The notes: generated by a model from the sequence alone, not told the origin. 64,000 bases of DNA from Nitratifractor salsuginis DSM 16511 (GCF_000186245.1 NC_014935.1:186001-250000); one strand, 5' to 3'; shown: positions 7,783 to 16,918, counted from the first letter of the stretch. Translations and numbers: made by a program.

Positions 7783-8691
7783 TCAAGGGAGGCAGTAGCG
7801 CTGGAGCAGATCTTCGTAGCTCTCGATGCGCCGGTCCCTGAGAAAGGGCCAGATCTTTCGCACCTCCGCGCTCGCGTCGAGATCTAGATCGAGAGTGAGC
7901 GTCTCTTCCTCTTCTCCCGCCATAGCCAGGGGCTCCCCCTGGGGGCCGAAGGCGAAGCTGTGTCCCCAGAAGCGGATCCCCTCCAGGACTCCCGAGGGGT
8001 CTTTCTCTTTGCCGACCCGATTGACCGCCAGCACCGGCACCCCGTTGGCCACGGCGTGGCCCCGCTGCACGGCGATCCAGGCTTCACGCATTTTGCGGCG
8101 CTCCTCGGGGGTGTTCTCCTTTTCACAAAGCTCGTCCCGTCGATCGCTCGGGCACTCCAGGTAGCCGATGGCGGTAGGATAGAGGAGCAGCTGGGCCCCT
8201 TTGAGGGTCATGATCCTCGCCGCTTCGGGGTACCACTGATCCCAGCAGACCAGTACGCCCAGGCGTCCTACGGAGGTATCAATCGGCTCGAAGCCCAGAT
8301 CCCCGGGGGTAAAGTAGAACTTCTCATAGAAGCCTGGGTCGTCGGGGATATGCATCTTGCGGTATTTGCCGGCGATGCTCCCGTCTTTTTCGAAGACTAC
8401 GGCGGTGTTGTGGTAGATCCCCGGTGCCCGCTCTTCGAAAAGCGAGGTCACCAGGACCACCCCGGCCTCCCGGGCCACACCGCTCCAGTAGCGCAGGTCC
8501 TCTTCGAAGGATCGGGCATAGTCGAAAAAGCGGGGATCTTCGCACTGGCAGAAGTATTCGCTCTGGTGGAGCTCCTGGAGCACCACGAGCTCGGCTCCTT
8601 CCCCGGCGGCACGCAGGACCGCTTCGCGTGTTTTGGCCTGCATCGAGGCTTTGTCACCGGTATAGCTTTGCTGGATCAATGAGCAGCGCAC
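7783..8691 (-). CDS. aguB: N-carbamoylputrescine amidase
   Basis: A 302-residue carbon-nitrogen hydrolase. The catalytic triad is visible: Glu in LQELHQSEYF, Lys in GKYRKMHIPDDPGFYEKFYF, and Cys in VLVCWDQWYPE. HIPDDPGFYEKFYFTPGD is characteristic of AguB. It hydrolyses N-carbamoylputrescine to putrescine, CO2 and ammonia. The partner agmatine deiminase is encoded at 11179-12189. I chose the GTG at 8691 because AAGGAG sits four bases upstream; a GTG at 8706 would add five residues that overlap that ribosome site. Confidence 0.92.
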   Translation of the reverse strand: MRCSLIQQSYTGDKASMQAKTREAVLRAAGEGAELVVLQELHQSEYFCQCEDPRFFDYARSFEEDLRYWSGVAREAGVVLVTSLFEERAPGIYHNTAVVFEKDGSIAGKYRKMHIPDDPGFYEKFYFTPGDLGFEPIDTSVGRLGVLVCWDQWYPEAARIMTLKGAQLLLYPTAIGYLECPSDRRDELCEKENTPEERRKMREAWIAVQRGHAVANGVPVLAVNRVGKEKDPSGVLEGIRFWGHSFAFGPQGEPLAMAGEEEETLTLDLDLDASAEVRKIWPFLRDRRIESYEDLLQRYCLP

Positions 8692-8800
8692 GATTCTCCT
8701 TTCCACCCTCGAGAGGGGTAATGCAAAGTGGCTATGATTTTATCATTATATTTTATCTTCTCTGAGCCCGGTAAGGGTGAGAGGGGAAAGGGGTGTCTTG

Positions 8801-9427
8801 ATGCGGTATGGGCGAATGGGATGGATGGGCCTCCTGGCGGCAGGGCTTTTGCTTGCGGGGTGCGGCGGCGGAGGTGGAGGCGTATCTGTCACGAAGGATA
8901 ACGATGGGCATTCCGAAGTCCATAACCCCGATTCTTTCGAGGCGCAACCGATCAGTGATTCGCAGAAGAAGGCTTACCTCAAGGCGATCAATGACGCGCG
9001 GGCTCAGCAACAGGATTGCGGAAGCGAAGGGGTCAAAGACCCCGCACCAGCTCTGCAATGGAATGATGCCCTCTATCGGGCGGCGGATGAGCACAGCTAC
9101 GATATGAGCGAAAGCGATACCTTCTCCCACGACGGTTCGGGGACGGAGAGCGACTATACGGCCCAGGTTTTGGGGCTCGATCACAGCACCGTCGTCGATC
9201 GGATCGAAAACAACGGCTATTCCGACTGGCATAGAGTGGGGGAAAACATCGCGGCAGGGACGAATATGGATACGGCGGAAAAGGCGGTTCAAGCCTGGCT
9301 GAACAGCCCCGGACACTGCGCCAATCTGATGAATCCCGAGTTCAAAGAGGTGGGGATGTCCCACCGGAAAAAGGCCGGTACCCACTATATCAACTACTGG
9401 ACCCAGGATTTCGGTGCCCGTCAGTAG
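8801..9427 (+). CDS. CAP-domain (SCP/PR-1) lipoprotein
   Basis: A 208-residue lipoprotein with lipobox LLLAGC and a Gly-rich spacer after the Cys. The CAP domain is clear: AADEHSYDMSESDTFSHDG (His and acidic residues of the CAP cavity), RVGENIAAG, AVQAWLNSPGHCANLMNPEF and YWTQDFG at the end. Bacterial CAP proteins are extracellular or periplasmic; their biochemical activity is mostly unknown. The start at 8801 is chosen for the signal peptide and the GAAAGG site. It is divergent from aguB. A second, more divergent CAP-like protein is encoded convergently just downstream. Confidence 0.88.
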   Translation: MRYGRMGWMGLLAAGLLLAGCGGGGGGVSVTKDNDGHSEVHNPDSFEAQPISDSQKKAYLKAINDARAQQQDCGSEGVKDPAPALQWNDALYRAADEHSYDMSESDTFSHDGSGTESDYTAQVLGLDHSTVVDRIENNGYSDWHRVGENIAAGTNMDTAEKAVQAWLNSPGHCANLMNPEFKEVGMSHRKKAGTHYINYWTQDFGARQ

Positions 9428-9484
9428 GTCTCAGTCTGTTTGTATGTATCCAGGCAAACCCTTCACCATTATCGAGAGCCCGTG

Positions 9485-11182
9485 CTAGGAGCTTCGGCGT
9501 ATCAGAAACCTCAGGATCGGGTAGAAGAGGATCATCAGCACCGTGCCCAGGAAAAGGGGGGAGGTGAAGAAAGAGTATGCCTCCGACTCCGACGGGTGGA
9601 AAGGGCCTTTGGTTCCCGATTTCTCTCCTTCCGCTCGGAGGACGCTGGGTCGCAGTAGGGTTTTATTGCTCTCGTTGCTGTCCCTGGCGCTGTTTTCTTC
9701 CCTGCGCTGCTTCTCTGTGATATCCCAGGCTCTATTCTCTTGCAGTGCCCCTGACTTCTGGAGTTTGGATCGGCTCGTATCGTTTCCCTCCCGGGAAGCA
9801 TTGGATTCATCCGGGGCTTCATCGGCAAGGGGCTTATTGCCATACGCTCTCAGCCCGACCGAGAGGATGCCCGGATCGAGAGCCGGGTCATCGAAGCAGT
9901 TCTCGTCGTCCGGAGCCTGGGCGTTGTCCCCCGAGGCGACGATGAGATTGAGCTTCAGACCGTTGGCGAAGATGAGCTGAGCCTGCTCGTCGAGCTCCCC
10001 CGATAGCGTCACCAGCAATGTATGGGGATCGATCATCCTGAGATCGATATTCGCGTGGGTGTCCCATCGCACTTTGCCGGGAAGATCCTCTGTATTCTCA
10101 GGCACGATATAGATGGCATACCGTTTTCCGGGCAGCAGGCTCAACTCTGTCTCATCCCCCTCTTCGTAGCGGTAGTATCTTTCGGCGACATCTTTGAGGG
10201 ATCGGGTGGAGAAGCACCAGGTTTTATGATAGACCCTGCCCCGGTAGTGGTAGCGAAGCTCGGCATAGTAGTTTCGCCCCCACTCCAGGCGTTGTTTCGG
10301 CATAAGGGCGAACTGATAGGGTGTGAGTTTGTGGGCAGGGTCATTCTCCGCCGTCAGAGAGCCCAGAGCCTCCAGAGCCTCTCCCTCTCTGTCTTTCAGG
10401 GTCATCTTCACCTTTTGCGGAGGTGTATCGAAATCAAGGCTGTTGAACGCTACAGAGATGGGAAGGCCGCTGACCGCATCGTCGGGGAGGGGGTCGGGAA
10501 GTTCGTCGTAGAGGGCGGGAGGAGTTTCCCGGCTGTCGCGTGGGGGCCAGAGGACAAGGGAAGGGGCCGATCGTCTAAGGTCATTGCGGGCCCGGTCAAG
10601 ATCCGATTTTTTGATTCGCTTATTCGGGTTGTTACAGATTCCCGTCACATAAGGTTTCGGGCCTGTGTAGGAAGGTCTTTGGCAGAGTCGATTGATCGTA
10701 CTCGTTCCCAGATCATAGGTGGAATAGCCTTTTTCAACACCGATACCGATCTCATCCTTTTCCATATTTAGAAATCCGAAACGACGATAGATGGAGGCGA
10801 AGAGACGGTCCTGCTCCGGAGTCCAGCGGGAAGAGGCCGAGACGCTCTCGAAAAGCATCCTCGTCCGGTAGCCTGCCGCCACGGCCCGGTCGGGAGGCCA
10901 TTCGCCGGTATAGCCGGGCCGATCGCTGCTCTCTCGGATGGTGAGGATGCGGTTTTGAGCCATATACGCACTGTGGGCCCGTGCCGCCTTCTCAAGTATG
11001 GGTTGGCGGTGGAGTTCGGGTAGTTCCGCGAGGGTTCGCTGGCGGTTGACCGTGGTGTAGAGGGTTTCGGAACTTTCCGCGTGCAGGCCGGATAGAAGGG
11101 CACAGAGGCAGACAAACAACCCTAGTGTACGCTCTGTCGGGATCTTCCGGAAACTCTGGCGAAAAGTGTTTAGCCGCTTCAA
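9485..11182 (-). CDS. CAP-like exported protein with C-terminal membrane anchor
   Basis: A 565-residue protein. An N-terminal signal segment (TLGLFVCLCALLSGLHA) is followed by a divergent CAP-like region with VNRQRTLAELPEL and AARAHSAYMAQNR (about residues 45-80) and WPPDRAVAAGY. The middle part has no family I recognise; it includes a WCFSTRS stretch and a putative beta-rich region. A low-complexity polar region precedes a C-terminal membrane helix (FLGTVLMILFYPILRFLI) and a basic end, which suggests anchoring with the bulk outside. Its start overlaps aguA by four bases, so the two are co-transcribed. Confidence 0.65.
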   Translation of the reverse strand: MKRLNTFRQSFRKIPTERTLGLFVCLCALLSGLHAESSETLYTTVNRQRTLAELPELHRQPILEKAARAHSAYMAQNRILTIRESSDRPGYTGEWPPDRAVAAGYRTRMLFESVSASSRWTPEQDRLFASIYRRFGFLNMEKDEIGIGVEKGYSTYDLGTSTINRLCQRPSYTGPKPYVTGICNNPNKRIKKSDLDRARNDLRRSAPSLVLWPPRDSRETPPALYDELPDPLPDDAVSGLPISVAFNSLDFDTPPQKVKMTLKDREGEALEALGSLTAENDPAHKLTPYQFALMPKQRLEWGRNYYAELRYHYRGRVYHKTWCFSTRSLKDVAERYYRYEEGDETELSLLPGKRYAIYIVPENTEDLPGKVRWDTHANIDLRMIDPHTLLVTLSGELDEQAQLIFANGLKLNLIVASGDNAQAPDDENCFDDPALDPGILSVGLRAYGNKPLADEAPDESNASREGNDTSRSKLQKSGALQENRAWDITEKQRREENSARDSNESNKTLLRPSVLRAEGEKSGTKGPFHPSESEAYSFFTSPLFLGTVLMILFYPILRFLIRRSS

Positions 11183-12189
11183 AAAGCCACCTGCATCGTG
11201 GAGCAGTGGAGGCTGCCCCCCTGTGTGATGAGACGCTTGCAGGGGATGGGTATGACTTCGCGACCGGGAAAGAGCTCTTTAAAGATCGCTCCGGCCCGGC
11301 GGTCGAGCTCGCGTGCTTCGTAGGTCGGGTAGAGAAGAGCCCGGTTGGTGATGAGGAAGTTGGCGTAGGTGGCCGGAAGCCTCCGTCCCGCCTCATCGGT
11401 GCACACCGGCGCCATAGGCAGGGGGATCAGTCGGTAGGGTTTGCCCTCGGGCGTGCGGAAACTCCTGAGTTGTTCTTCCATTTTCCGAAGCGCTTTGAAG
11501 TGCTCGTCTTCGGGGTCGTCACAGCGGACGTAGGCGATGGTCTCCGGATCGACGAAACGGGCCAGGGTGTCGATATGGCTGTCGGTATCGTCCCCCGCCA
11601 GATAACCATGATCGAGCCAGAGCACCCTCCGGGCCCCCAGGTATTCCCGTAAACGCTTTTCGACCGCCTCTTTGCTCAGGCCGCCGTTGCGGTTGGGGTT
11701 GCAAAGGCAGCGGGAAGTGGTGAGGATGGTCCCTGCGCTGTCGGTCTCGATGGAGCCCCCCTCCAGGACAAAATCAAAAGATTTCATAGGCGTGGTGCCG
11801 AAGTAGCCTTTGCCGTGTAAAAACCGGTTGACACGATTGTCAAGAGCGGCTTCGAATTTGCCGCCCCAACCGTCGAAGATAAAATCGAGCAGCAGAGGAT
11901 TCCCCGACGCGTCTTCCGCGCTCAAAGGCCCGTAATCCCGGATCCAGGTGTCGTTGTAATCCGCTTCGATGAAGACCATATTGTTGGTGGAGCAGAAGAG
12001 ATCGTTTACGGCTTGACGCTCTTTACAGAGGATGTAAACGGTCTGGGTGTAGGCGACGGCCTGCGCGATGCGCACGAAGGGGGCGTAACTCTTCTGCAGG
12101 TCTCCTTCTCTCGCCCAGTCAGTTGCTTCGTGGGGGAAGGCCAGCAGCACGACTTTTTGATCTTCCCACTCGGCTTTGAGTCTAGTCAT
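11179..12189 (-). CDS. aguA: Agmatine deiminase
   Basis: A 336-residue guanidino-modifying enzyme that converts agmatine to N-carbamoylputrescine. Key stretches are NDTWIRDYGP (about residues 79-88), VLEGGSIETD, HGYLAGDDTDSHIDTLARF with the catalytic His and Asp, and the C-terminal nucleophile Cys in QGGSLHCSTMQ. The length and motifs match the bacterial AguA/H. pylori agmatine deiminase type. The product is the substrate of AguB, encoded nearby. The CAP-like gene follows with a four-base overlap. Confidence 0.93.
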   Translation of the reverse strand: MTRLKAEWEDQKVVLLAFPHEATDWAREGDLQKSYAPFVRIAQAVAYTQTVYILCKERQAVNDLFCSTNNMVFIEADYNDTWIRDYGPLSAEDASGNPLLLDFIFDGWGGKFEAALDNRVNRFLHGKGYFGTTPMKSFDFVLEGGSIETDSAGTILTTSRCLCNPNRNGGLSKEAVEKRLREYLGARRVLWLDHGYLAGDDTDSHIDTLARFVDPETIAYVRCDDPEDEHFKALRKMEEQLRSFRTPEGKPYRLIPLPMAPVCTDEAGRRLPATYANFLITNRALLYPTYEARELDRRAGAIFKELFPGREVIPIPCKRLITQGGSLHCSTMQVAF

Positions 12190-12212
12190 AACGAGGCTCC
12201 CGGCGCAGGCTT

Positions 12213-12297
12213 AGAGGGTTGAGCGTTGAGTGTTGAGCATTGAGTGTCGTAACACGCAGTACGTAACACGCAACACAGGAAGAACGCCACCGGCGTT
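12213..12297. repeat. Heptad-repeat island 3 with AACGCC hairpin
   Basis: Units GGGTTGA, GCGTTGA, GTGTTGA, GCATTGA (12217-12244) are followed by TAACACG, CAGTACG, TAACACG, CAACACA (12250-12277). Then comes a hairpin with a 3-nt loop, AACGCC-ACC-GGCGTT (12283-12297). It fills the gap between aguA and the small membrane protein. Confidence 0.75.
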
Positions 12298-12299
12298 GT

Positions 12300-12467
12300 C
12301 TAGTCCAGATCACACTTGTCACTGCATTTTCCTTCGTTGCTCTCTTTGACCATTTTGATCAGCTCTTTGATGAGGAAAAAGAGGACCAAGAGGGTGATGA
12401 TCCCGGCGGCTACCTTTCCCAGGGTGAGCCACCAGAAGCTCGCTTCCTCGCCCTTGGGCATAAACAT
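12300..12467 (-). CDS. Small single-span membrane protein (55 aa)
   Basis: A short gene read on the minus strand. It starts at an ATG with a strong GGAGTGAAAT site and ends at TAG (12300-12302). The product begins [19 protein letters not shown], has one membrane helix ([14 protein letters not shown]) and a basic segment, and ends with two cysteines in KCSDKCDLD. The start signal, hydropathy and compact placement support a real gene. No family is recognised; the terminal CxxxC could bind metal or form a disulfide. Confidence 0.65.
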   Translation of the reverse strand: MFMPKGEEASFWWLTLGKVAAGIITLLVLFFLIKELIKMVKESNEGKCSDKCDLD

Positions 12468-12498
12468 ATTTCACTCCTTCTCTTTTTCTCGAATTGGA

Positions 12499-12504
12499 TA
12501 CAAT
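12499..12504 (+). promoter_or_regulatory. -10 box of alr; possibly leaderless
   Basis: TACAAT ends five bases before the alr ATG at 12510, and no Shine-Dalgarno sequence lies between them. This repeats the arrangement seen at bioB. Confidence 0.4.
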
Positions 12505-12509
12505 CTCTT

Positions 12510-13517
12510 ATGGCTTATATTCTGATCGATCGAGGGAATTTCTATCACAATCTTAACCAATTGGCTCTGAAGGCAGGGAGCAAAGATCGGCTCGCCGTCG
12601 TCCTCAAGGACAATGCCTACGGCCACGGTTTGCGCCTGATGGGGGAGCTGAGCCGGGATTACGGGATTCGGGAAGCGGTGGTCGTCACCAACGATGAAGC
12701 GGATCAGATTTCAGATCTCTTCGATCATATCCTGGTGCTTGGCGATAGCCCGCGCCCCTCTTCACGCTGCTCCTACGCCGTCTCGGAGATCGGGCTGCTG
12801 CGCTGGATCGAGCCCGGGGTTTTGATCGAGCTCAAAGTCGATACGGGGATGCACCGCAACGGAATCGAACCGGAGCGTTTGGAGGAGGCTTTGGAGATCA
12901 TCCGCAAGCGCAAGCTCCGACTCTTCGGCGTCATAACCCATTACCGCAGTGCCGACGAGCTGACCAGCGAATATTTTTGGCAGAAAAAACGCTTCGACGA
13001 GGTGAAAAAGCGTGTCATCGACGCCGGATTCTCCGAGACCCGTTTCCACTCCCACAACTCCGCGGCGCTCCTGCGCTGCCGAAACTTCGACGAGGATATC
13101 GCCCGGGTCGGGATCGCCATCTACGGCTACAATACCCTCCCAAAGGGCTTCGAAGGGGTCGAACTCAAACCGGTCCTCTCGCTTTGGGCCCGGCGCGCTT
13201 CGACCCGCAGGCTTCAAGAGGGAGCCCGGATCGGCTACGGCGGCGAATTTACCGCCGACAGAGAAATGCCGGTCTCGACCTACGACCTGGGGTATGGCGA
13301 CGGCTGGCCGAGGGGGAGGGCATCGGAGCCCTATCGGACAGCTGAGGGCAAAGCAATCCTCGGGCGGGTGTCGATGGATTTTATCTCCGTCGAAGGGGAA
13401 GCCGATCGAATCTGTGTCATGGAAGATGCCCGCCGTGCCGCCCGCCATTTCGGGACGATCTGCTATGAGATGACGACGGCACTGATGCCCACGATCCCTC
13501 GCAGGGTGGTTGATTGA
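12510..13517 (+). CDS. alr: Alanine racemase
   Basis: A 335-residue PLP enzyme that supplies D-alanine for peptidoglycan. The PLP lysine is in [11 protein letters not shown] (about residue 32). Other features are the substrate-binding [20 protein letters not shown] and VGIAIYGY, the catalytic Tyr in RIGYGGEF, and GRVSMDF. It is slightly shorter than the E. coli enzyme, as in other Campylobacterota. Its last codons overlap the beginning of a longer version of the next frame, and the downstream lipoprotein starts 17 bases after the stop. Confidence 0.93.
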   Translation: MAYILIDRGNFYHNLNQLALKAGSKDRLAVVLKDNAYGHGLRLMGELSRDYGIREAVVVTNDEADQISDLFDHILVLGDSPRPSSRCSYAVSEIGLLRWIEPGVLIELKVDTGMHRNGIEPERLEEALEIIRKRKLRLFGVITHYRSADELTSEYFWQKKRFDEVKKRVIDAGFSETRFHSHNSAALLRCRNFDEDIARVGIAIYGYNTLPKGFEGVELKPVLSLWARRASTRRLQEGARIGYGGEFTADREMPVSTYDLGYGDGWPRGRASEPYRTAEGKAILGRVSMDFISVEGEADRICVMEDARRAARHFGTICYEMTTALMPTIPRRVVD

Positions 13518-13534
13518 TGGAAGGGAGGTTTGTT

Positions 13535-13882
13535 ATGTCGAAAAAAGTTTTGGGTTGTGTGTTGCCGTTGGTTCTGTTGCTGACAGCCTGCACTCCCGGC
13601 CCTGCCGCCCCCCGACGGGTCGGCAAGAGTCTCTATCTCAACAAACGCTATATGAAATTCGAAGTGGACAACGGCCCCTCCTACCGGGATGTGAGGCTCT
13701 CAGACGGATCGGTGATGCACTATTGGCGCTCCGACTACGGGAACCTGATCGCCGCTGCCCTGGGGAGGGACGACAGCTATCCCGACTATTGTGAATTGGC
13801 GCTCAGGACCGATAAAAACGGGATCGTGCGCGAAATCACCGTCCTCGAAGAGAGCATCATCTGCGGGGAAGTGCTGAAGTAA
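13535..13882 (+). CDS. Small lipoprotein of unknown function
   Basis: A 115-residue protein with a signal peptide and lipobox LLTAC. The ATG at 13535 follows an AGGGAGG site. The mature part is polar, with repeated short features MHYWRSDYGNL and DYCELALRTDKNG, a Tyr-rich core and one Cys near the end. It follows alr closely and is probably in the same transcript. I recognise no family. Confidence 0.7.
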   Translation: MSKKVLGCVLPLVLLLTACTPGPAAPRRVGKSLYLNKRYMKFEVDNGPSYRDVRLSDGSVMHYWRSDYGNLIAAALGRDDSYPDYCELALRTDKNGIVREITVLEESIICGEVLK

Positions 13883-13998
13883 TGGCTCCTTCTGCACCGT
13901 GATCCATCCGATGTCTAAAAAAGTTGCTTCCCGCAGAGGTAAAAGCAGTATACTATCCCAAAATAGGATCAGAAAAACCCTGAGTATGAGTAAACCCA

Positions 13999-16008
13999 AT
14001 GAACCAAAATAATGAGAAGAAGATACCTAAAAAAGTTCGTGCTATAGAGATTGACGTTCTCTGTTATCGGCCCAAGTCTCTGGGACCGATTTCAGAAGAT
14101 ATCCGAGGGTTTTTTGGCAGGGTTTTTCAGTCGTTCCAGAGTTTTGAGAGCGAAGAGGCGCTTTGGGAAGTGCTGAATGGGAAGGATAAGATGGTGCTGC
14201 TGATCCTCGATGCGCATGCCTGCCCGGATAACGCGCTTCTGCGCCGGGTCCTCGGGAAGATCTCAGCCGGCCCGACGCCTCCTCCGCTGCTTTGGCTCTA
14301 TGATCGGGGAAAAGAAGCGGAGCTCGGAAGCTTGCTGCCCCTGGGGATCCACTATGCTCTGCCGGTCCCCTGGGATCGGGAGGCGGTGCGGATCCACCTC
14401 AAGCCCCTTATCGGCAGTATCCTAGCGCTAAAAGATCAGAAACGGCTACAAAAGGAGTTGCAGGCTTGCCGGCAACAGCAACCCTCTGGGCGTGAGGGGT
14501 GTATTGAGCTGAGAGAACAATGTGAAAGTCTCCAGGGGTTCTTTTCGCGGGAATCCAGAGAGCTCAAAGAGGTCTCGGACAAGTTGACTTCGCTTTCGGC
14601 GCAAATGATTCAAACGGGATTGAGTGAAAGAGAAAAAAAATATATAGCTTCGCTGCAGAGGCTTTTGGGGTATCTCGAGCGTCTCTCTATGGAGATGAAA
14701 AACCATACCGAGACACTTTCGTTGACCAACGATAAGGAAAAAAGCCGACCGAGGAATTTCAACATCAATAACCTTTTCGAGCAGTTGGCGGATTATCTTG
14801 AACGCAAAAATACTGTAGAAAAATTCTCTCTGATCTTCGATGTGGACAATTCCGTCCCGGCACAACTCTACGGGGATCCGATCCTGCTGGGGAAAGTATT
14901 GCACAGTCTAACGGGGATGATGATCGATGACGACGGTGTAGGAGAACTCGTGCTTCGCGCGTCACTGACCCCTGTTCCCGGTAAAGAGAAAGAGAAGATC
15001 CTCTATTTCGAGTTCTTTGGAAAAGCCCACGAAGGTCCATTTGATTTTGCTTCATTCCGGAAACATTTGGAATCTGGCACTGACTTTCGCCAGGCAGAGC
15101 AGTGGATCGAATTGATGGGCGGCGATCTCGAAGTCCCCAAAGAACAAGAGAACGAAGGGATGCTACTACGCTTTTCGGTCCCCGTTCGTCAGGAGGAGCG
15201 GCGCAGCTATCGCCTCCCTTCCTCTGAATGGATGAACAAACGCATTCTCATCGCTGTGGGCAATAACAGTGTCGCCGAGGCGTTGAACCACATGTTGGGT
15301 TATTTTCATTTTCCTCTAACGATAGCGAAAAGTGCAGAAGCTGTGTTACGGGAGTTGGACCGTCAAAATTACGATGTAGTCTTTTTCGATCCCGGCGACT
15401 TTCCCGAAAGGGATCTCGTTCAGCAGATCATTTCCGCAAAGAAAGAGGCCAAACTGGTTGTCCTCTCCGAAGATCAGGCCCGGGAGGAAAAAGTCTCCGG
15501 TGAGCTGCTCCCTTTTATCGAGGCATTCCTCAACAAACCGTTTACCCAGGAGAAGATCTTTGAAGTGATCCTGGACCTCTTCGCAGAGGTCAGACTGGAG
15601 GAGACACAGGAGAGCCTGGGCATCCTCAAAGAGAATCTCTCCTTCCTCGTTGGCAGGAAAAAGATTCTTTTCATCGGAGAGAAGGATAGTGACTGGATGC
15701 TTCTCAAAGGGATGATGGAAGATACGGAAATCGAGATGACCCAGACTGAAAATACCGAGTATCTTTCGATCTTTTTACCCTCGGTCGATCTGGTGATAGT
15801 CAGCGGCCACCTGTCAGAGGACCCTTGGAAAAGCGTACTCGAAATCTGCCCCAAAGAGTGTACGGACAAAATCTTGATGACTCTGCTGGAGCCTACGGAG
15901 AGAAAACGTCAGGCAGAAGCCCGTGAAGCCGGCATCCCCTACATCATCCCCACCCCCATCGATCCGGAATATCTTTACCGTCTTCTACTCGAAGTATTCC
16001 TCGGATAG
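13999..16008 (+). CDS. Degenerate hybrid histidine kinase with three receiver-like domains
   Basis: A 669-residue cytoplasmic protein. A receiver-like domain lies at about 15-145 (MVLLILDAHACPDN). A coiled coil follows at about 150-235, where the phosphoacceptor helix of a kinase is expected. Then comes a kinase ATPase-like part with FNINNLFEQLADYL and VPAQLYGDPILLGKVLHSL. After that are a second receiver-like domain (KRILIAVGNNSVAEAL, YDVVFFDPGD, LNKPFTQEKIFEVI) and a third (KKILFIGEKDSDWM to PTPIDPEYLYRLL). I see no H-box histidine, and the N-box asparagines are missing. It therefore looks like a signalling scaffold or pseudokinase. It borders the integrated element on the right. Confidence 0.65.
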   Translation: MNQNNEKKIPKKVRAIEIDVLCYRPKSLGPISEDIRGFFGRVFQSFQSFESEEALWEVLNGKDKMVLLILDAHACPDNALLRRVLGKISAGPTPPPLLWLYDRGKEAELGSLLPLGIHYALPVPWDREAVRIHLKPLIGSILALKDQKRLQKELQACRQQQPSGREGCIELREQCESLQGFFSRESRELKEVSDKLTSLSAQMIQTGLSEREKKYIASLQRLLGYLERLSMEMKNHTETLSLTNDKEKSRPRNFNINNLFEQLADYLERKNTVEKFSLIFDVDNSVPAQLYGDPILLGKVLHSLTGMMIDDDGVGELVLRASLTPVPGKEKEKILYFEFFGKAHEGPFDFASFRKHLESGTDFRQAEQWIELMGGDLEVPKEQENEGMLLRFSVPVRQEERRSYRLPSSEWMNKRILIAVGNNSVAEALNHMLGYFHFPLTIAKSAEAVLRELDRQNYDVVFFDPGDFPERDLVQQIISAKKEAKLVVLSEDQAREEKVSGELLPFIEAFLNKPFTQEKIFEVILDLFAEVRLEETQESLGILKENLSFLVGRKKILFIGEKDSDWMLLKGMMEDTEIEMTQTENTEYLSIFLPSVDLVIVSGHLSEDPWKSVLEICPKECTDKILMTLLEPTERKRQAEAREAGIPYIIPTPIDPEYLYRLLLEVFLG

Positions 16009-16221
16009 CCGGGAAATGCTCTAAACCCGAGATTGTCGAAGTCGGAGAGAAAGACTTTCTCCCATAGGCAAGAACACCAGGTGTTATCGAGTCGGGTAAT
16101 GCGGTTTTGGAATATGAATGATCGAAACGGAACGAAGCTATAGGGATGTTGCATAATGTCTGCGGGTTATAAAGAATTATGGTCGATGTTTTTCGACGTG
16201 TAGTTTTTGAAAAAATGGTGG

Positions 16222-16238
16222 GTTGAGGGGAATCGAAC
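16222..16238. repeat. Left attachment site
   Basis: 17-bp copy identical to 24450-24466. It is preceded by TGGTGG, which matches the CCA end of ssrA apart from one missing base. It is the displaced ssrA 3' fragment produced by integration. Confidence 0.88.
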
Positions 16239-16280
16239 ATAACCTAATTATGGGTATTTTTGGCAGCTCATTATAATAAA

Positions 16281-16335
16281 GCCCCTAAAAAGGCCCCTAA
16301 AATCTTTTGCTTCAACGAAACCTAAAGGGGCTTTT
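16281..16335. repeat. Left arm-type integrase sites
   Basis: GCCCCTAAAA occurs at 16281-16290 and 16293-16302, starting 12 bases apart. A related inverted copy (AAAGGGGCTTTT) ends at 16335. The same decamer with the same 12-base spacing occurs at the right end of the element. The inverted copies could also form a terminator for the DNA-binding gene that ends at 16322. Confidence 0.65.
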
Positions 16336-16873
16336 CTGACGCTTCCGCCATACAAACCCCGAAAGCGTCCGCTATCTCTTTACCGTCGATAACAAAACCT
16401 TCCAGCTTTTCCACAACTGCCAGCGCCACCGCCGGACTGCCAGCAAACTCCTGGCATAGCTCATAAGTCGCGTCACGTAAAGTCATATTGGCGCCGTTAA
16501 TGCGTTCCAGCTCCCGGTGAAACTCTTCGGGATCCTCGTCTTCCAGGTTTGTGAGGTCAAAACATTCCGGCTGTAACTCCCGGCTCTTCGCATTGATCCG
16601 GTTGAGTACTTCATTTAGCTGAATGTCGAAACTGGATCTTTCCCGTCGTTTGGCATTTGCCTTCCTTTGCGGATCACGGGAAGGATCGCGGATCCCCTCC
16701 AAAGCTTCTTTGACCTCATCGAAGATAAAAAGCCGCCTCTTTTTACCAGGCTTCCGGTGATATGGTATTGCTCCGTCTCTGACCAACTGGGAAAAATAGC
16801 TCTCGGTGAAGCTGGCGACCTTGCCCATTTTCAAGCGACCGACTACTTCGCGTGCCGTTAGGTATTCAGGCAT
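16322..16873 (-). CDS. Element DNA-binding protein, winged-helix/Nu1-AlpA-like N-terminus
   Basis: A 183-residue protein. The first 65 residues (YLTAREVVGRLKM, then SYFSQLVRDGAIPYHRKPG and RLFIFDEVKEAL) have the pattern of excisionase/terminase small-subunit winged helices that read DNA. The rest is helical and charged (NEVLNRINAKSRELQPE, GSPAVALAVVEKLEGFV). It could be a terminase small-subunit relative or a transcription regulator; there is no large terminase gene in the element, so regulation or replication is more likely. A 7-bp palindrome lies upstream at 16902. Confidence 0.6.
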   Translation of the reverse strand: MPEYLTAREVVGRLKMGKVASFTESYFSQLVRDGAIPYHRKPGKKRRLFIFDEVKEALEGIRDPSRDPQRKANAKRRERSSFDIQLNEVLNRINAKSRELQPECFDLTNLEDEDPEEFHRELERINGANMTLRDATYELCQEFAGSPAVALAVVEKLEGFVIDGKEIADAFGVCMAEASEKPL

Positions 16874-16901
16874 AGTAAAACCTCCGTATTTCGGTAATTT
16901 T

Positions 16902-16918
16902 CACTCACTACGTGAGTG
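16902..16918. promoter_or_regulatory. Palindromic operator-like site
   Basis: CACTCAC-TAC-GTGAGTG, 7-bp perfect arms, about 30 bases upstream of the element DNA-binding gene. Likely an operator for an element-encoded regulator. Confidence 0.45.

Noticed and set aside
16222-16238. Sequence like a tRNA T-arm (GGTTCGATTCCCC-like on the minus strand), a possible tRNA gene
   Set aside because: No anticodon or D arm surrounds it; it is the displaced att copy of the ssrA 3' end.
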